A stretch of 64,000 nt of DNA from JBBPYC01 sp965218765 (GTDB taxonomy: Bacteria; Pseudomonadota; Gammaproteobacteria; Burkholderiales; Burkholderiaceae_C), in NCBI GenBank assembly GCA_965218765.1, contig CBDCLU010000002.1:310001-374000 (forward strand), in the 5' to 3' direction. A program made the position numbers and the translations under genes. Positions 56,025-64,000 of the stretch are shown here, piece by piece. Each line of letters opens with the position of its first letter. Position 1 is the first letter of the stretch. The notes under the pieces were generated by a model, which saw only the letters and a program-made list of their open reading frames with translations, was not told the origin of the DNA and did not search any database.

Positions 56025-56363
56025 ATGCCCATCATCAAGGTCCTGCCGCATCCCGAGTACTGTCCAAATGGGGCGCAGGTGAACGCGCCGGCCGGCACGT
56101 CGATCTGCGAGGCGCTGCTGGACAACCAGATCAACATCGAGCACGCCTGCGACATGAGCTGTGCCTGCACCACCTGCCATGTGATCGTGCGCGCAGGTCT
56201 TGCCTCGCTGAACGAGCAGGAAGAAGAGGAAGAGGATCTGCTTGATCGTGCCTGGGGGCTGGAGCCGAACTCGCGCCTGTCCTGCCAGGCCATTCTGGCC
56301 CAGCAGGACGTGACGGTCGAGATACCGAAGTATTCGATCAACCATGCGAAGGAAAAGCACTGA
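56025..56363 (+). CDS. fdx: ISC-system [2Fe-2S] ferredoxin
   Basis: 112 residues. Adrenodoxin-type cluster motif ACDMSCACTTCHVIV with the fourth Cys in RLSCQAIL; supplies electrons for cluster assembly. The start MPIIKVLPHPEYCPNG is the family start. Last gene of the isc cluster: no iscX follows before the convergent SDR gene. Confidence 0.97.
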   Translation: MPIIKVLPHPEYCPNGAQVNAPAGTSICEALLDNQINIEHACDMSCACTTCHVIVRAGLASLNEQEEEEEDLLDRAWGLEPNSRLSCQAILAQQDVTVEIPKYSINHAKEKH

Positions 56364-56396
56364 TGCGGCGTGGGCCCGGGCGTTGACGGCGGCCCG

Positions 56397-57155
56397 TCAA
56401 CCCAGTGAGGAATACCCGCCATCCACGGAAATAGCCGTGCCGGTGATGAAGTCCGATGCGCTGCTGGCCAGGAACACCGCGACGCCAGCCAGGTCGGCCG
56501 GCGTGCCCCAACGTCCGGCGGGGGTGCGGGCGAGCACCTTGTCATGCAGGCCGGCCACGTCGGTGCGTGCCTTTTTCGTAAGGTCGGTGTCGATCCATCC
56601 CGGCAGCACCGCGTTGGCCTGGATGTGGTCGGGCGCCCAGGCGGCGGCGATCGAGCGCGTGAACTGCACGATGCCGCCCTTGCTTGCGCCGTACGCGGGC
56701 GCGAACGAAGCACCGAAGATCGACATCATCGAACCGATGTTGATGATCTTGCCGCCGCCGGCGGACTTCAGCATGGGATGGGCGGCCCGCGAACAGAGGA
56801 ACGCGCTGGTCAGGTTCGTGTCGAGGACGGACCTCCAGTCAGCCAGCGACATCTCGTGTGCCGGCCGGCGCACGTTGATGCCGGCGTTGTTGATCAGGAT
56901 GTGAAGCTGGCCGTGATGCTTGCCAAGCTGCTCGAACAGCGCGGCGACCGCGCTTTCATCGGACACATCTGCCACCATCGCATCGGCTTGAAGACCCTGA
57001 TTGCGCAGGCTGCTGGCGGCAGCATCCGATTTCTGCTGATTTCGGCCGGCAATCACGACGTGCGCCCCGGCCTGCGCCAGGCCCGTTGCCATGCCCAGGC
57101 CGATGCCACCGTTGCCGCCGGTTATCAGCGCTACTTTTCCGCTCAGGTCGAACAT
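56397..57155 (-). CDS. SDR-family oxidoreductase
   Basis: 252 residues, classical short-chain dehydrogenase. NAD(P) loop ITGGNGGIGLGMA, NNAG motif in ILINNAGINVRRP, Ser and YxxxK in PAYGASKGGIVQ, C-terminal FITGTAISVDGGYS. Closest in pattern to KduD/gluconate-5-dehydrogenase-like or FabG-like enzymes; substrate undetermined. Convergent with fdx and divergent from dnaQ. Confidence 0.92.
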   Translation of the reverse strand: MFDLSGKVALITGGNGGIGLGMATGLAQAGAHVVIAGRNQQKSDAAASSLRNQGLQADAMVADVSDESAVAALFEQLGKHHGQLHILINNAGINVRRPAHEMSLADWRSVLDTNLTSAFLCSRAAHPMLKSAGGGKIINIGSMMSIFGASFAPAYGASKGGIVQFTRSIAAAWAPDHIQANAVLPGWIDTDLTKKARTDVAGLHDKVLARTPAGRWGTPADLAGVAVFLASSASDFITGTAISVDGGYSSLG

Positions 57156-57202
57156 GGTTGTGCTTCCGTAAAAGTTGAATTCTGCCGAGGATAATCACCG
57201 CC

Positions 57203-57913
57203 ATGCGACAGATCGTCCTCGACACCGAAACCACCGGCCTATCTGCGGAAAACGGCGATCGCATCATCGAGATCGGCTGTGTCGAACTGCTCAACCGCAA
57301 GCTGAGCGGCAACAACAAGCACTACTACCTGAACCCGGGCCGCGACAGCCACGAAGATGCCTTGAAGGTGCACGGCATCAGCAACGAATTCCTGCGCGAC
57401 AAGCCGCCTTTCGCGACTGTGGCGGCAGAGTTGCTCGACTATCTGTCCGGCGCTGAACTGATCATTCACAACGCGGCGTTCGACATCGGCTTTTTGAACA
57501 AGGAACTGGAGCTGACGGGTCGTCCGTTGCTGCTCGATTGCACCGGCGGCTGCGTCACCGACACGTTGGCGCTGGCCAAGGATCTGTATCCGGGCAAGCG
57601 CAATTCGCTCGATGCGCTGTGTGATCGGCTGGGTGTCGACAACTCCAGCCGGACCCTGCACGGCGCGCTGCTGGATGCCGAACTGCTCGCCGATGTCTAC
57701 ATCAATCTGACGCGCGGGCAAGACCCGTTGTTGGTCGACCTGGAAGCCGACGACGACGCCGCGTTGCGCACTGGTGTGACCACCCGAATCGACTTTTCGA
57801 CCCTCGAACTGGCGGTGCTGAACGCAACCGATGACGAGGTGCAGGCACATGAAACGATCCTGCAGCAGCTTGACAAGGCCTGCGGCGGCCAGGCGGTCTG
57901 GCGTAATGCCTGA
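57203..57913 (+). CDS. dnaQ: DNA polymerase III epsilon subunit (proofreading exonuclease)
   Basis: 236 residues (E. coli 243). DEDDh exonuclease motifs: VLDTETTGL (ExoI), HNAAFDIGFL (ExoII) and LHGALLDAELLADVY (ExoIII). The C-terminal tail that binds the alpha subunit is present. Starts at 57203. Confidence 0.96.
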   Translation: MRQIVLDTETTGLSAENGDRIIEIGCVELLNRKLSGNNKHYYLNPGRDSHEDALKVHGISNEFLRDKPPFATVAAELLDYLSGAELIIHNAAFDIGFLNKELELTGRPLLLDCTGGCVTDTLALAKDLYPGKRNSLDALCDRLGVDNSSRTLHGALLDAELLADVYINLTRGQDPLLVDLEADDDAALRTGVTTRIDFSTLELAVLNATDDEVQAHETILQQLDKACGGQAVWRNA

Positions 57914-57973
57914 ATGCAGCCCGGCTCAGGCATAATCGCCCGTTGTCCTGGAGGAGCCAGCGGCTCCCATTCA

Positions 57974-58048
57974 GGGCGGTTAGCTCAGCGGTAGAGCACT
58001 GCCTTCACACGGCAGGGGTCACATGTTCGATCCATGTACCGCCCACCA
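57974..58048 (+). tRNA. tRNA-Val(CAC)
   Basis: 75 nt including encoded CCA. The cloverleaf is complete: acceptor GGGCGGT/ACCGCCC, D-arm GCTC...GAGC, anticodon arm CTGCC-TTCACAC-GGCAG with anticodon CAC, T-arm ACATG-TTCGATC-CATGT. It is followed by a strong terminator. Confidence 0.97.
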
Positions 58049-58070
58049 ACGTTTCGTCCGAAAAAAATTG

Positions 58071-58104
58071 CGCACCTGGCATTCATGCCTGGTGCGTTTT
58101 TTTT
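58071..58104 (+). terminator. Intrinsic terminator after tRNA-Val
   Basis: Long hairpin CGCACC-T-GGCA / TGCC-T-GGTGCG with loop TTCA and one T-T mismatch, followed by eight T. It ends the tRNA-Val transcript 22 bp after the CCA. Confidence 0.88.
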
Positions 58105-58236
58105 GTGGGCCGCAGTTGGCGCTCGGCAAACTTCACGACAACCGCATCTGATTGCAAGACGCGACCGGACCACCCCTGCAGCTATGTTACTTTTGCTAAC
58201 CGGCTCTGCGGCCTTCACTACGTCCTGCTGATCACC

Positions 58237-60030
58237 ATGAATGCGCTTTGGCTTTATCAAACAATTTCGCGTTGGGTCGACGTGAAGTATCGAACCAAGA
58301 TCATGCTGGTTGCATTCGCCGGCACGCATGTTCCACTGCTCGGATTGATCACGTTCTTCGTGGTGCATAACATCTCGACGCTGGAGGAGATGTTGGAGAT
58401 CTTGTCCGTGGCGCTAATCGCCACGTTGGTCGGCACCGGCATCACATTGTTTGTGCTGACCCATCTGTTGCGGCCGATCACCATGACGTCCATTGGACTG
58501 AGGCGCTATGGCATCGGCCGGGTGCTTCCGCAACTGCCGCTTGAATACAAGGACGAGGTTGGCACCTTGATGGCGGACGCCTCGCATACGCTGGTCAAGC
58601 TGGATCAGGCAATCGAAGAGCTGAAGAACTATGATCGGGCGACCGGGTATGCGAACGGGCCAACGTTGCTGCGTCGGTTGGTCGAGCGCGCGACTGAGGC
58701 AGACGATCGCTACATGCTGTGCGTGCTGCGGTTGGAGAATTTCGAACGGGTCGTCTCGACTTTTGGCGACATGGTCAGCAACGCTGTGCTGCTCGCCTTC
58801 ACTGCGCGCCTCGAACTGGCACTGGACAGCGCACAGTGTTCGCGTGCAACGCTCGCACGCATTGCGGGCACCACGTTTGCATTCGTTCTTGAGGCGCAAC
58901 CCGGTCTGCCGCATGCCACGTTGCGCGCTGCGCAGATCGCACGCGACCTGCAAGGCGAGTTCGACAGTGGAGAAGTACTGTTCCACCCGGAATTCGCAAT
59001 TGGCGTGTCGGTCTATCCAGCCGATGGGGATGAGCCCACGCAGTTGCTGAACAATGCGATTGCTGCGTTGGCGCATGTGGGGCTGGATGAAAAGTCGCCG
59101 GTGCGCTTTTTCTCCAAGGAGTCGAATGAGAAGGCGCGCGTCCGGTTCCAGCTCGAACACGAGTTGCGACTTGCACTAGAACGCGACGAGTTTGTGCTGC
59201 ACTATCAGCCGCTCGTGAACCTGCGCAAGCGCAACGTGGAAGGTGTGGAGGCGCTGATTCGTTGGAACCATCCCGTGCGGGGTTTGCTCGCACCCGGCGC
59301 TTTCATCGATGTGGCCGAGGAAAGCGGTCTGATCGATCCGATCGGCTTGTGGGTGCTGGAGGCTGCCTGCAAGCAGCTGCGTGAATGGTCCGGCACGGCA
59401 CTCTCGCACCTGCGCATCTCGATCAACCTGTCCGCCCGTCAGTTCACTGACGATACGGTAGTCGGGCAGATTGGTGCGGCCTTGCAGCGGCATGCGGTGG
59501 CGCCCTCTGGACTGGAGGTGGAGCTCACGGAAACCGCTGCGGTGCAGGACAGCCAGACAACTTTCCGCGTGCTGTCAGCGCTGCGTACGATGGGTGTGAG
59601 TTCTGCAATCGATGACTTCGGCACGGGTTATTCGAGCATGAGCTACCTCAGCACGCTTCCGTTTGACAAGCTCAAGATCGATCGTGCGTTCGTGCAGAAC
59701 GTGGACCAGCAGCCGAAAAGTCTGGCCATCTGCCGTGCCTTGGTCGAACTGTCCCGCGGGCTGGGAATCAAGGTGCTGGCCGAGGGCGCCGAAACCGGCG
59801 CCGAGATTGCGCAACTTGGGGCGATGGGCTGCGAACTTTTTCAGGGATATTTTTTTGCGCGGCCCGTCCCGGCAGACAGACTGGTGGCCGTGATTAACGG
59901 CGAGCCTTTGCAGCGTGCGATTGCGACCGCTGCCGTTTATCTGGCAGCGCATTCACTACCGGATGCGCGTGTATTGCCACCATGCCAGCCCGGTTTTTCG
60001 CGCTTGCAGGCACTGCGCTGCGACGCTTGA
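58237..60030 (+). CDS. Membrane c-di-GMP phosphodiesterase (HAMP-like, degenerate GGDEF, EAL)
   Basis: 597 residues. Two membrane spans near the N-terminus (residues ~20-45 and ~55-80) and a HAMP-like linker. A GGDEF domain follows in which the signature reads IAGTTFAF, so it cannot make c-di-GMP. The EAL domain looks active: EALIRWNHP, INLSARQF, EVELTETA, AIDDFGTGYSS, LKIDRAFV and a final FQGYFFARP. Expected to hydrolyse c-di-GMP at the inner membrane. The start ATG 58237 was chosen; the open frame upstream runs through the tRNA and terminator and is not coding. Confidence 0.92.
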   Translation: MNALWLYQTISRWVDVKYRTKIMLVAFAGTHVPLLGLITFFVVHNISTLEEMLEILSVALIATLVGTGITLFVLTHLLRPITMTSIGLRRYGIGRVLPQLPLEYKDEVGTLMADASHTLVKLDQAIEELKNYDRATGYANGPTLLRRLVERATEADDRYMLCVLRLENFERVVSTFGDMVSNAVLLAFTARLELALDSAQCSRATLARIAGTTFAFVLEAQPGLPHATLRAAQIARDLQGEFDSGEVLFHPEFAIGVSVYPADGDEPTQLLNNAIAALAHVGLDEKSPVRFFSKESNEKARVRFQLEHELRLALERDEFVLHYQPLVNLRKRNVEGVEALIRWNHPVRGLLAPGAFIDVAEESGLIDPIGLWVLEAACKQLREWSGTALSHLRISINLSARQFTDDTVVGQIGAALQRHAVAPSGLEVELTETAAVQDSQTTFRVLSALRTMGVSSAIDDFGTGYSSMSYLSTLPFDKLKIDRAFVQNVDQQPKSLAICRALVELSRGLGIKVLAEGAETGAEIAQLGAMGCELFQGYFFARPVPADRLVAVINGEPLQRAIATAAVYLAAHSLPDARVLPPCQPGFSRLQALRCDA

Positions 60031-60370
60031 GCGGATGGCGACAGGCTCCATGCCCACCTATTGATTCGTTGCCCCTGCCGCTTGCCAACCGAAGCTGCTG
60101 AGCTTTCGTACCCAACAACGGTATGGTGGAGCGCACCCAAGCGGGGCGCATGGCATTCAAAAGGCGGCGACAAGTGCGCATCGCAAATTACTTAACCAAC
60201 TGCATTTGCCGCAGGTGCCGTCACCATGTGACTGCACCGTGTGTGCATGGCAGCAGCCGGTGATGCCTCAAAGAAAGCGGTTGATCAGCAAAAAAGCTCG
60301 ATAGCGATCGGGACCTTAAGCTTTTGGCTGGAGTAGCTGCGCGAAAAAGCAGTCGTCGCTCTAGATTGGT
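60031..60370. other. Gene-free region between the EAL gene and tRNA-Ala
   Basis: 340 bp. No open frame with family features, no strong terminator and no recognised RNA. It is somewhat less GC-rich than coding neighbours and may hold the 3' flank of the tRNA. Confidence 0.4.
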
Positions 60371-60446
<76 letters not shown>

Positions 60447-60702
60447 CGAAACCGGCCACGATATTAACTGATCCGTCAAAATTCAGTCGTGGCGTGGGCG
60501 CTGGCTCGACAATTGCCTACCGTCAATCGAAGCCGGTGCCCATGCCGTTGCAAGGCAGCCACAAGCTTTCGTTGCACGCGCTCGCCGGGACTGCATTGGA
60601 TGGTTACCATGCGCTGCGGGCCAGCGGTCACTGGCTGCGACGGGGCCTGCCGCTTCTACTTGCTCAAGCCTCCAGCCAACGACGGAACGCATTTTTTTAT
60701 CG

Positions 60703-61632
60703 ATGGACATCCTGCTGCAGCAGATCATCAACGGCTTGGTCCTGGGCAGCGTCTATGCACTGGTGGCGCTTGGCTACACGATGGTCTACGGCATCATCGG
60801 GCTCATCAACTTCGCACATGGCGAAGTGTTGATGGTCGGCGCGTTGACCAGTTGGTCGATCATCGGATGGATGCAGGACGCGATGCCGGGCGCGCCGGGC
60901 TGGCTGATCCTCTTGATTGCCACGCTGATCGCCTGTGTCGTTGCAGCAGCATTAAATTTCACGATCGAAAAGGTGGCCTATCGGCCGTTGCGCAACAGCC
61001 CGCGGCTCGCGCCGCTGATCACCGCGATCGGCATGTCGCTGCTGCTGCAGACGCTGGCGATGATCATCTGGAAACCGAACTACAAGCCATACCCGACGCT
61101 GTTGCCGATGGTGCCGTTCGAGATCGGTGGCGCGGTCATCACGCCGACGCAGATCCTGATCCTGAGCCTGACGATCATCCTGCTGGCCTCCCTGATGTAT
61201 CTGGTGAATCACACGCGGCTCGGCCGCGCGATGCGTGCAACCGCGGAAAACCCGAAGGTGGCGGCACTCATGGGTGTCAAGCCTGATGTGGTGATTTCGG
61301 CAACCTTTGTGATCGGTGCGGTACTGGCTGCCGTTGCCGGTGTGATGTATGCGTCGAACTACGGTACGGTGTTTCATACGATGGGCTTCCTGCCGGGTCT
61401 CAAGGCGTTCACAGCCGCCGTGTTCGGCGGCATCGGCAATCTGGCGGGCGCCGTGCTTGGCGGCGTGTTGCTGGGGCTGATCGAATCGATCGGGGCCGGC
61501 TACATCGGGTCGCTCACCGGCGGGGTGCTGGGCAGCAACTATTCGGACATCTTCGCGTTCATCGTGCTGATCGTGATCCTCACGCTGCGGCCGTCCGGCC
61601 TGCTTGGCGAGCGCGTGGCGGATCGGGCCTGA
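60703..61632 (+). CDS. livH: Branched-chain amino acid ABC transporter permease LivH
   Basis: 309 residues, ~eight hydrophobic segments. Start MDILLQQIINGLVLGSVYAL and the repeat YTMVYGIIGLINFAHGE are family hallmarks; the EAA-type loop is in MRATAENPKVAALMGV. First of a four-gene permease/ATPase operon (livHMGF). No periplasmic binding protein gene precedes it in the window, so livK must lie elsewhere or downstream. Confidence 0.95.
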   Translation: MDILLQQIINGLVLGSVYALVALGYTMVYGIIGLINFAHGEVLMVGALTSWSIIGWMQDAMPGAPGWLILLIATLIACVVAAALNFTIEKVAYRPLRNSPRLAPLITAIGMSLLLQTLAMIIWKPNYKPYPTLLPMVPFEIGGAVITPTQILILSLTIILLASLMYLVNHTRLGRAMRATAENPKVAALMGVKPDVVISATFVIGAVLAAVAGVMYASNYGTVFHTMGFLPGLKAFTAAVFGGIGNLAGAVLGGVLLGLIESIGAGYIGSLTGGVLGSNYSDIFAFIVLIVILTLRPSGLLGERVADRA

Positions 61633-61648
61633 CGCGATTGGAACTGTC

Positions 61649-62800
61649 ATGATGAACAGCACCGGCCGCACCAGCCGCACCGGCCGATCGGTTGCCGGCT
61701 TGGCGTTATTCGCCGTTGCGTTGCTCGTGCTGCCGTTGCTGCTGCAGAACTTCGGCAATGCCTGGGTGCGCATCGCGGATACCGCACTGCTTTACGTCAT
61801 GCTCGCACTCGGCCTGAACATCGTGGTCGGCTACGCCGGGTTGCTGGACCTGGGCTACGTGGCGTTTTTTGCGGTCGGCGCCTATCTATACGGGCTGCTT
61901 GCTTCGCCGCATCTGACGGAAGCGTTTCCGGCCATCGCGGCGAGGTTTCCAGACGGGTTGCATTCTCCGCTGTGGCTTACCATTCCACTGGGCGCGGGGG
62001 TCGCCGGGCTGTTCGGGATCTTGCTGGGTGCGCCGACCTTGCGGTTGCGCGGCGACTATCTTGCGATCGTGACACTGGGCTTCGGCGAGATCATCCGCGT
62101 GTTTCTGAACAACCTGGATCATCCGATCAACATCACGAACGGCCCGAAAGGGCTGAACCAGATCGATTCGATCCACCTGTTCGGGCTGAACCTCGGCAAG
62201 CGGTTGGACATCGGTGACTATGAGCTGTCGTCGGTCACGCTGTATTACTACCTGTTCTTGGCGCTCGTCACGCTGAGCGTGATCGTCTGCCACCGCCTGC
62301 AGCATTCGCGTATCGGCCGCGCCTGGATGGCGATCCGCGAAGACGAGATCGCAGCGAAGGCGATGGGGATCAACACGCGCAATCTCAAGCTGCTTGCGTT
62401 CGGCATGGGCGCCACGTTCGGCGGCGTCGCGGGCACCATGTTCGGGGCATTCCAGGGGTTCGTCTCGCCCGAGTCGTTTTCGTTGATGGAATCGATCATG
62501 ATCGTCGCCATGGTCGTGCTCGGTGGCATCGGGCATCTGCCGGGCGTCATCCTGGGTGCGGTGCTGCTGTCGGCATTGCCGGAGGTGTTGCGCTATGTGG
62601 CCGGGCCGCTGCAGGCCATGACCGGCGGGCGGCTGGATGCAGCCATTCTGCGGCAATTGCTGATCGCGCTGGCGATGATCGTCGTGATGCTGCTGCGCCC
62701 ACGTGGCCTGTGGCCCTCGCCGGATCTGGGCAAGCGGCTGGACCCGGTGCCAGGCACGCCCGTCACGCCCGATCCCGATCGGCCACTCGTGCAACGCTGA
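61649..62800 (+). CDS. livM: Branched-chain amino acid ABC transporter permease LivM
   Basis: 383 residues, inner-membrane partner of LivH. Family signatures: LGLNIVVGYAGLLDLGYVAF, GAPTLRLRGDYLAIVTLGFGE and IREDEIAAKAMGIN (EAA loop). It starts 16 bp after livH and ends in a Pro-rich cytoplasmic tail. Confidence 0.95.
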   Translation: MMNSTGRTSRTGRSVAGLALFAVALLVLPLLLQNFGNAWVRIADTALLYVMLALGLNIVVGYAGLLDLGYVAFFAVGAYLYGLLASPHLTEAFPAIAARFPDGLHSPLWLTIPLGAGVAGLFGILLGAPTLRLRGDYLAIVTLGFGEIIRVFLNNLDHPINITNGPKGLNQIDSIHLFGLNLGKRLDIGDYELSSVTLYYYLFLALVTLSVIVCHRLQHSRIGRAWMAIREDEIAAKAMGINTRNLKLLAFGMGATFGGVAGTMFGAFQGFVSPESFSLMESIMIVAMVVLGGIGHLPGVILGAVLLSALPEVLRYVAGPLQAMTGGRLDAAILRQLLIALAMIVVMLLRPRGLWPSPDLGKRLDPVPGTPVTPDPDRPLVQR

Positions 62801-62808
62801 TCACGACG

Positions 62809-63630
62809 ATGTCGGCAACACCTGCAGCCACTACCGGCCGAACCATGTCCGGCGCGGCATCGCACCCGGTACTTAAGGTCAGCGGAATCTCCAAGCGCTT
62901 CGGCGGACTGCAGGCGCTTTCCGACGTCGGCATCACGATCGAACGCGGCCAGGTCTACGGCTTGATCGGCCCGAACGGCGCTGGCAAGACGACGTTCTTC
63001 AATGTGCTCACAGGCTTGTACACACCGGACACCGGCAAGTTCGAGCTCGCCGGCACGCGTTATCGGCCGACCGCGGTTCACACGGTCGCGCAGGCCGGCA
63101 TCGCACGCACCTTTCAGAACATCCGGCTGTTCTCCGAGATGACCGCATTGGAAAACGTGATGGTCGGCCGGCATGTGCGTACCGGCTCGGGGCTGCTCGG
63201 CGCCATGTTCCGCACGGCCGGCTTCAAGCTCGAAGAGAAGCAGATCGAGATGCGTGCGCGAGCGTTGCTCGACTACGTGAACGTTGCGCAGTATGCCGAT
63301 GTAAAGGCCCGCACCTTGAGCTACGGGGACCAGCGGCGGCTCGAGATTGCGCGCGCGCTGGCCACGGACCCGCAGCTACTGGCGCTCGACGAACCGGCTG
63401 CCGGCATGAATGCAACCGAGAAGCAGCAGTTGCGTGAGCTGATTGACCGCATTCGCAACGACAACCGTACGGTGCTGCTTATCGAGCATGACGTGAAGCT
63501 GGTGATGGGTCTGTGCGACCGCGTGACGGTGCTGGACTACGGCAAGCAGATCGCCGAAGGCACTCCGTACGACGTGCAACGCAATGAGCAGGTGATCGAA
63601 GCCTACCTCGGCACCGGAGCGCAGCACTGA
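62809..63630 (+). CDS. livG: Branched-chain amino acid ABC transporter ATPase LivG
   Basis: 273 residues. Walker A GPNGAGKTTF, LivG-type ARTFQNIRLFSEMTALENV, signature LSYGDQRRLEIARAL (Asp where Gln is usual) and Walker B LLALDEPAAGMN, H-loop IEHDVK. The start at 62809 adds ~20 residues before the ABC domain; ATG 62845 (MSGAASHP) is possible. Confidence 0.94.
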   Translation: MSATPAATTGRTMSGAASHPVLKVSGISKRFGGLQALSDVGITIERGQVYGLIGPNGAGKTTFFNVLTGLYTPDTGKFELAGTRYRPTAVHTVAQAGIARTFQNIRLFSEMTALENVMVGRHVRTGSGLLGAMFRTAGFKLEEKQIEMRARALLDYVNVAQYADVKARTLSYGDQRRLEIARALATDPQLLALDEPAAGMNATEKQQLRELIDRIRNDNRTVLLIEHDVKLVMGLCDRVTVLDYGKQIAEGTPYDVQRNEQVIEAYLGTGAQH

Positions 63631-63631
63631 G

Positions 63632-64000
63632 ATGACCAATACATTGCTCAAGGTCAGCAATCTGCAGGTCGGCTACGGCGGGATTCAGGCCGTGAAAGGC
63701 ATTGGCTTCGAGGTGCAGGAAGGCGAGCTGGTCTCGTTGATCGGCAGCAACGGCGCCGGCAAGACAACCACCATGAAAGCGATCACCGGCATCCTGCCCG
63801 CGCAAGGCGGCGACATCGAATATTTGGGACGCAGCATCAAGGGGCAAGGTCCGTGGGATTTGGTCCGCCAGGGGTTGGCGATGGTGCCGGAAGGCCGTGG
63901 CGTGTTCGCGCGCATGACGATCACCGAGAACCTTCAGATGGGTGCTTATGTGCGCACCGATCGCGCGCAGATTGCCGAAGACATCGAACGCCAGTTCACC
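63632..64000 (+). CDS. livF: Branched-chain amino acid ABC transporter ATPase LivF, 5' part
   Basis: 123 codons before the window ends, of the usual ~235. Start MTNTLLKVSNLQVGYGGIQA, Walker A GSNGAGKTTT and the LivF hallmark VPEGRGVFARMTITENLQMG are visible; the ABC signature and Walker B lie beyond the window. It starts one base after the livG stop. Confidence 0.95.
   Translation, partial: MTNTLLKVSNLQVGYGGIQAVKGIGFEVQEGELVSLIGSNGAGKTTTMKAITGILPAQGGDIEYLGRSIKGQGPWDLVRQGLAMVPEGRGVFARMTITENLQMGAYVRTDRAQIAEDIERQFT

Noticed and set aside
57943..58236. N-terminal extension of the EAL protein through the tRNA-Val gene
   Set aside because: It would run through a tRNA and its terminator; the ATG at 58237 begins directly before the membrane span.

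Overview
The window looks like a high-GC betaproteobacterial chromosome of the order Burkholderiales, most likely Comamonadaceae. This rests on the guaB/guaA-tadA neighbourhood, an intracellular PHB depolymerase next to an orphan RnfB-like ferredoxin, a Tyr/Asp-type aminotransferase next to uvrB, the iscRSUA-hscBA-fdx order and a propionyl-CoA carboxylase/methylmalonyl-CoA mutase cluster. It is inferred from gene content only; there is no rRNA.

Layout. 1-4.7 kb: 3' end of guaB, a BON-LysM protein, guaA, and a secreted protein built of short V-x-V repeats. 4.9-14.2 kb: an accessory block of broken insertion sequences (IS1182, IS630, IS481, IS91 and IS50-type) around a cut-off GtrA-like gene and a GT-C-type membrane glycosyltransferase. 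Several elements are nested; one insertion can be reconstructed to the base from its 9-bp target duplication. 14.4-18.1 kb: a small membrane protein, TadA fused to a decayed haloalkane-dehalogenase-like domain, LD-carboxypeptidase, and a DMT exporter with a His-rich tail. 18.1-25 kb (minus strand): a fatty-acid/acyl-CoA degradation cluster (MFS, 3-hydroxyacyl-CoA dehydrogenase, enoyl-CoA hydratase, Crp-type regulator, phosphotransferase, ACAD11-like dehydrogenase). 25.3-32.7 kb (minus): 2-hydroxyacid dehydrogenase, fbp, pepN, a Phd-like antitoxin, prfB with its +1 frameshift site, and an alpha/beta hydrolase. 32.7-36.8 kb (plus): acyl-CoA synthetase, aldo/keto reductase, YbaK, plsY.

36.9-44.9 kb is a complete propionyl-CoA to succinyl-CoA module: methylmalonyl-CoA mutase, MeaB chaperone, PccB, PccA and a VOC protein likely to be the epimerase. 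A vapBC toxin-antitoxin pair sits between the mutase and meaB. 44.9-48.4 kb (minus): RnfB-like ferredoxin, PHB depolymerase with a basic tail, aromatic/aspartate aminotransferase. 48.5-56.4 kb: uvrB, then the ISC iron-sulfur operon with a type-1 IscR site upstream and an intrinsic terminator between iscA and hscB. 56.4-60.5 kb: an SDR, dnaQ, tRNA-Val(CAC), an EAL phosphodiesterase and tRNA-Ala(CGC). 60.7-64 kb: livHMGF (livF cut by the window end).

Two dispersed, undescribed-looking sequence families stand out besides the IS elements: short AT-rich patches containing ATAGC embedded in frame in several genes, and a GC-rich intergenic element present after guaB and before the MFS gene. I found no CRISPR array, prophage or recognisable anti-phage system.
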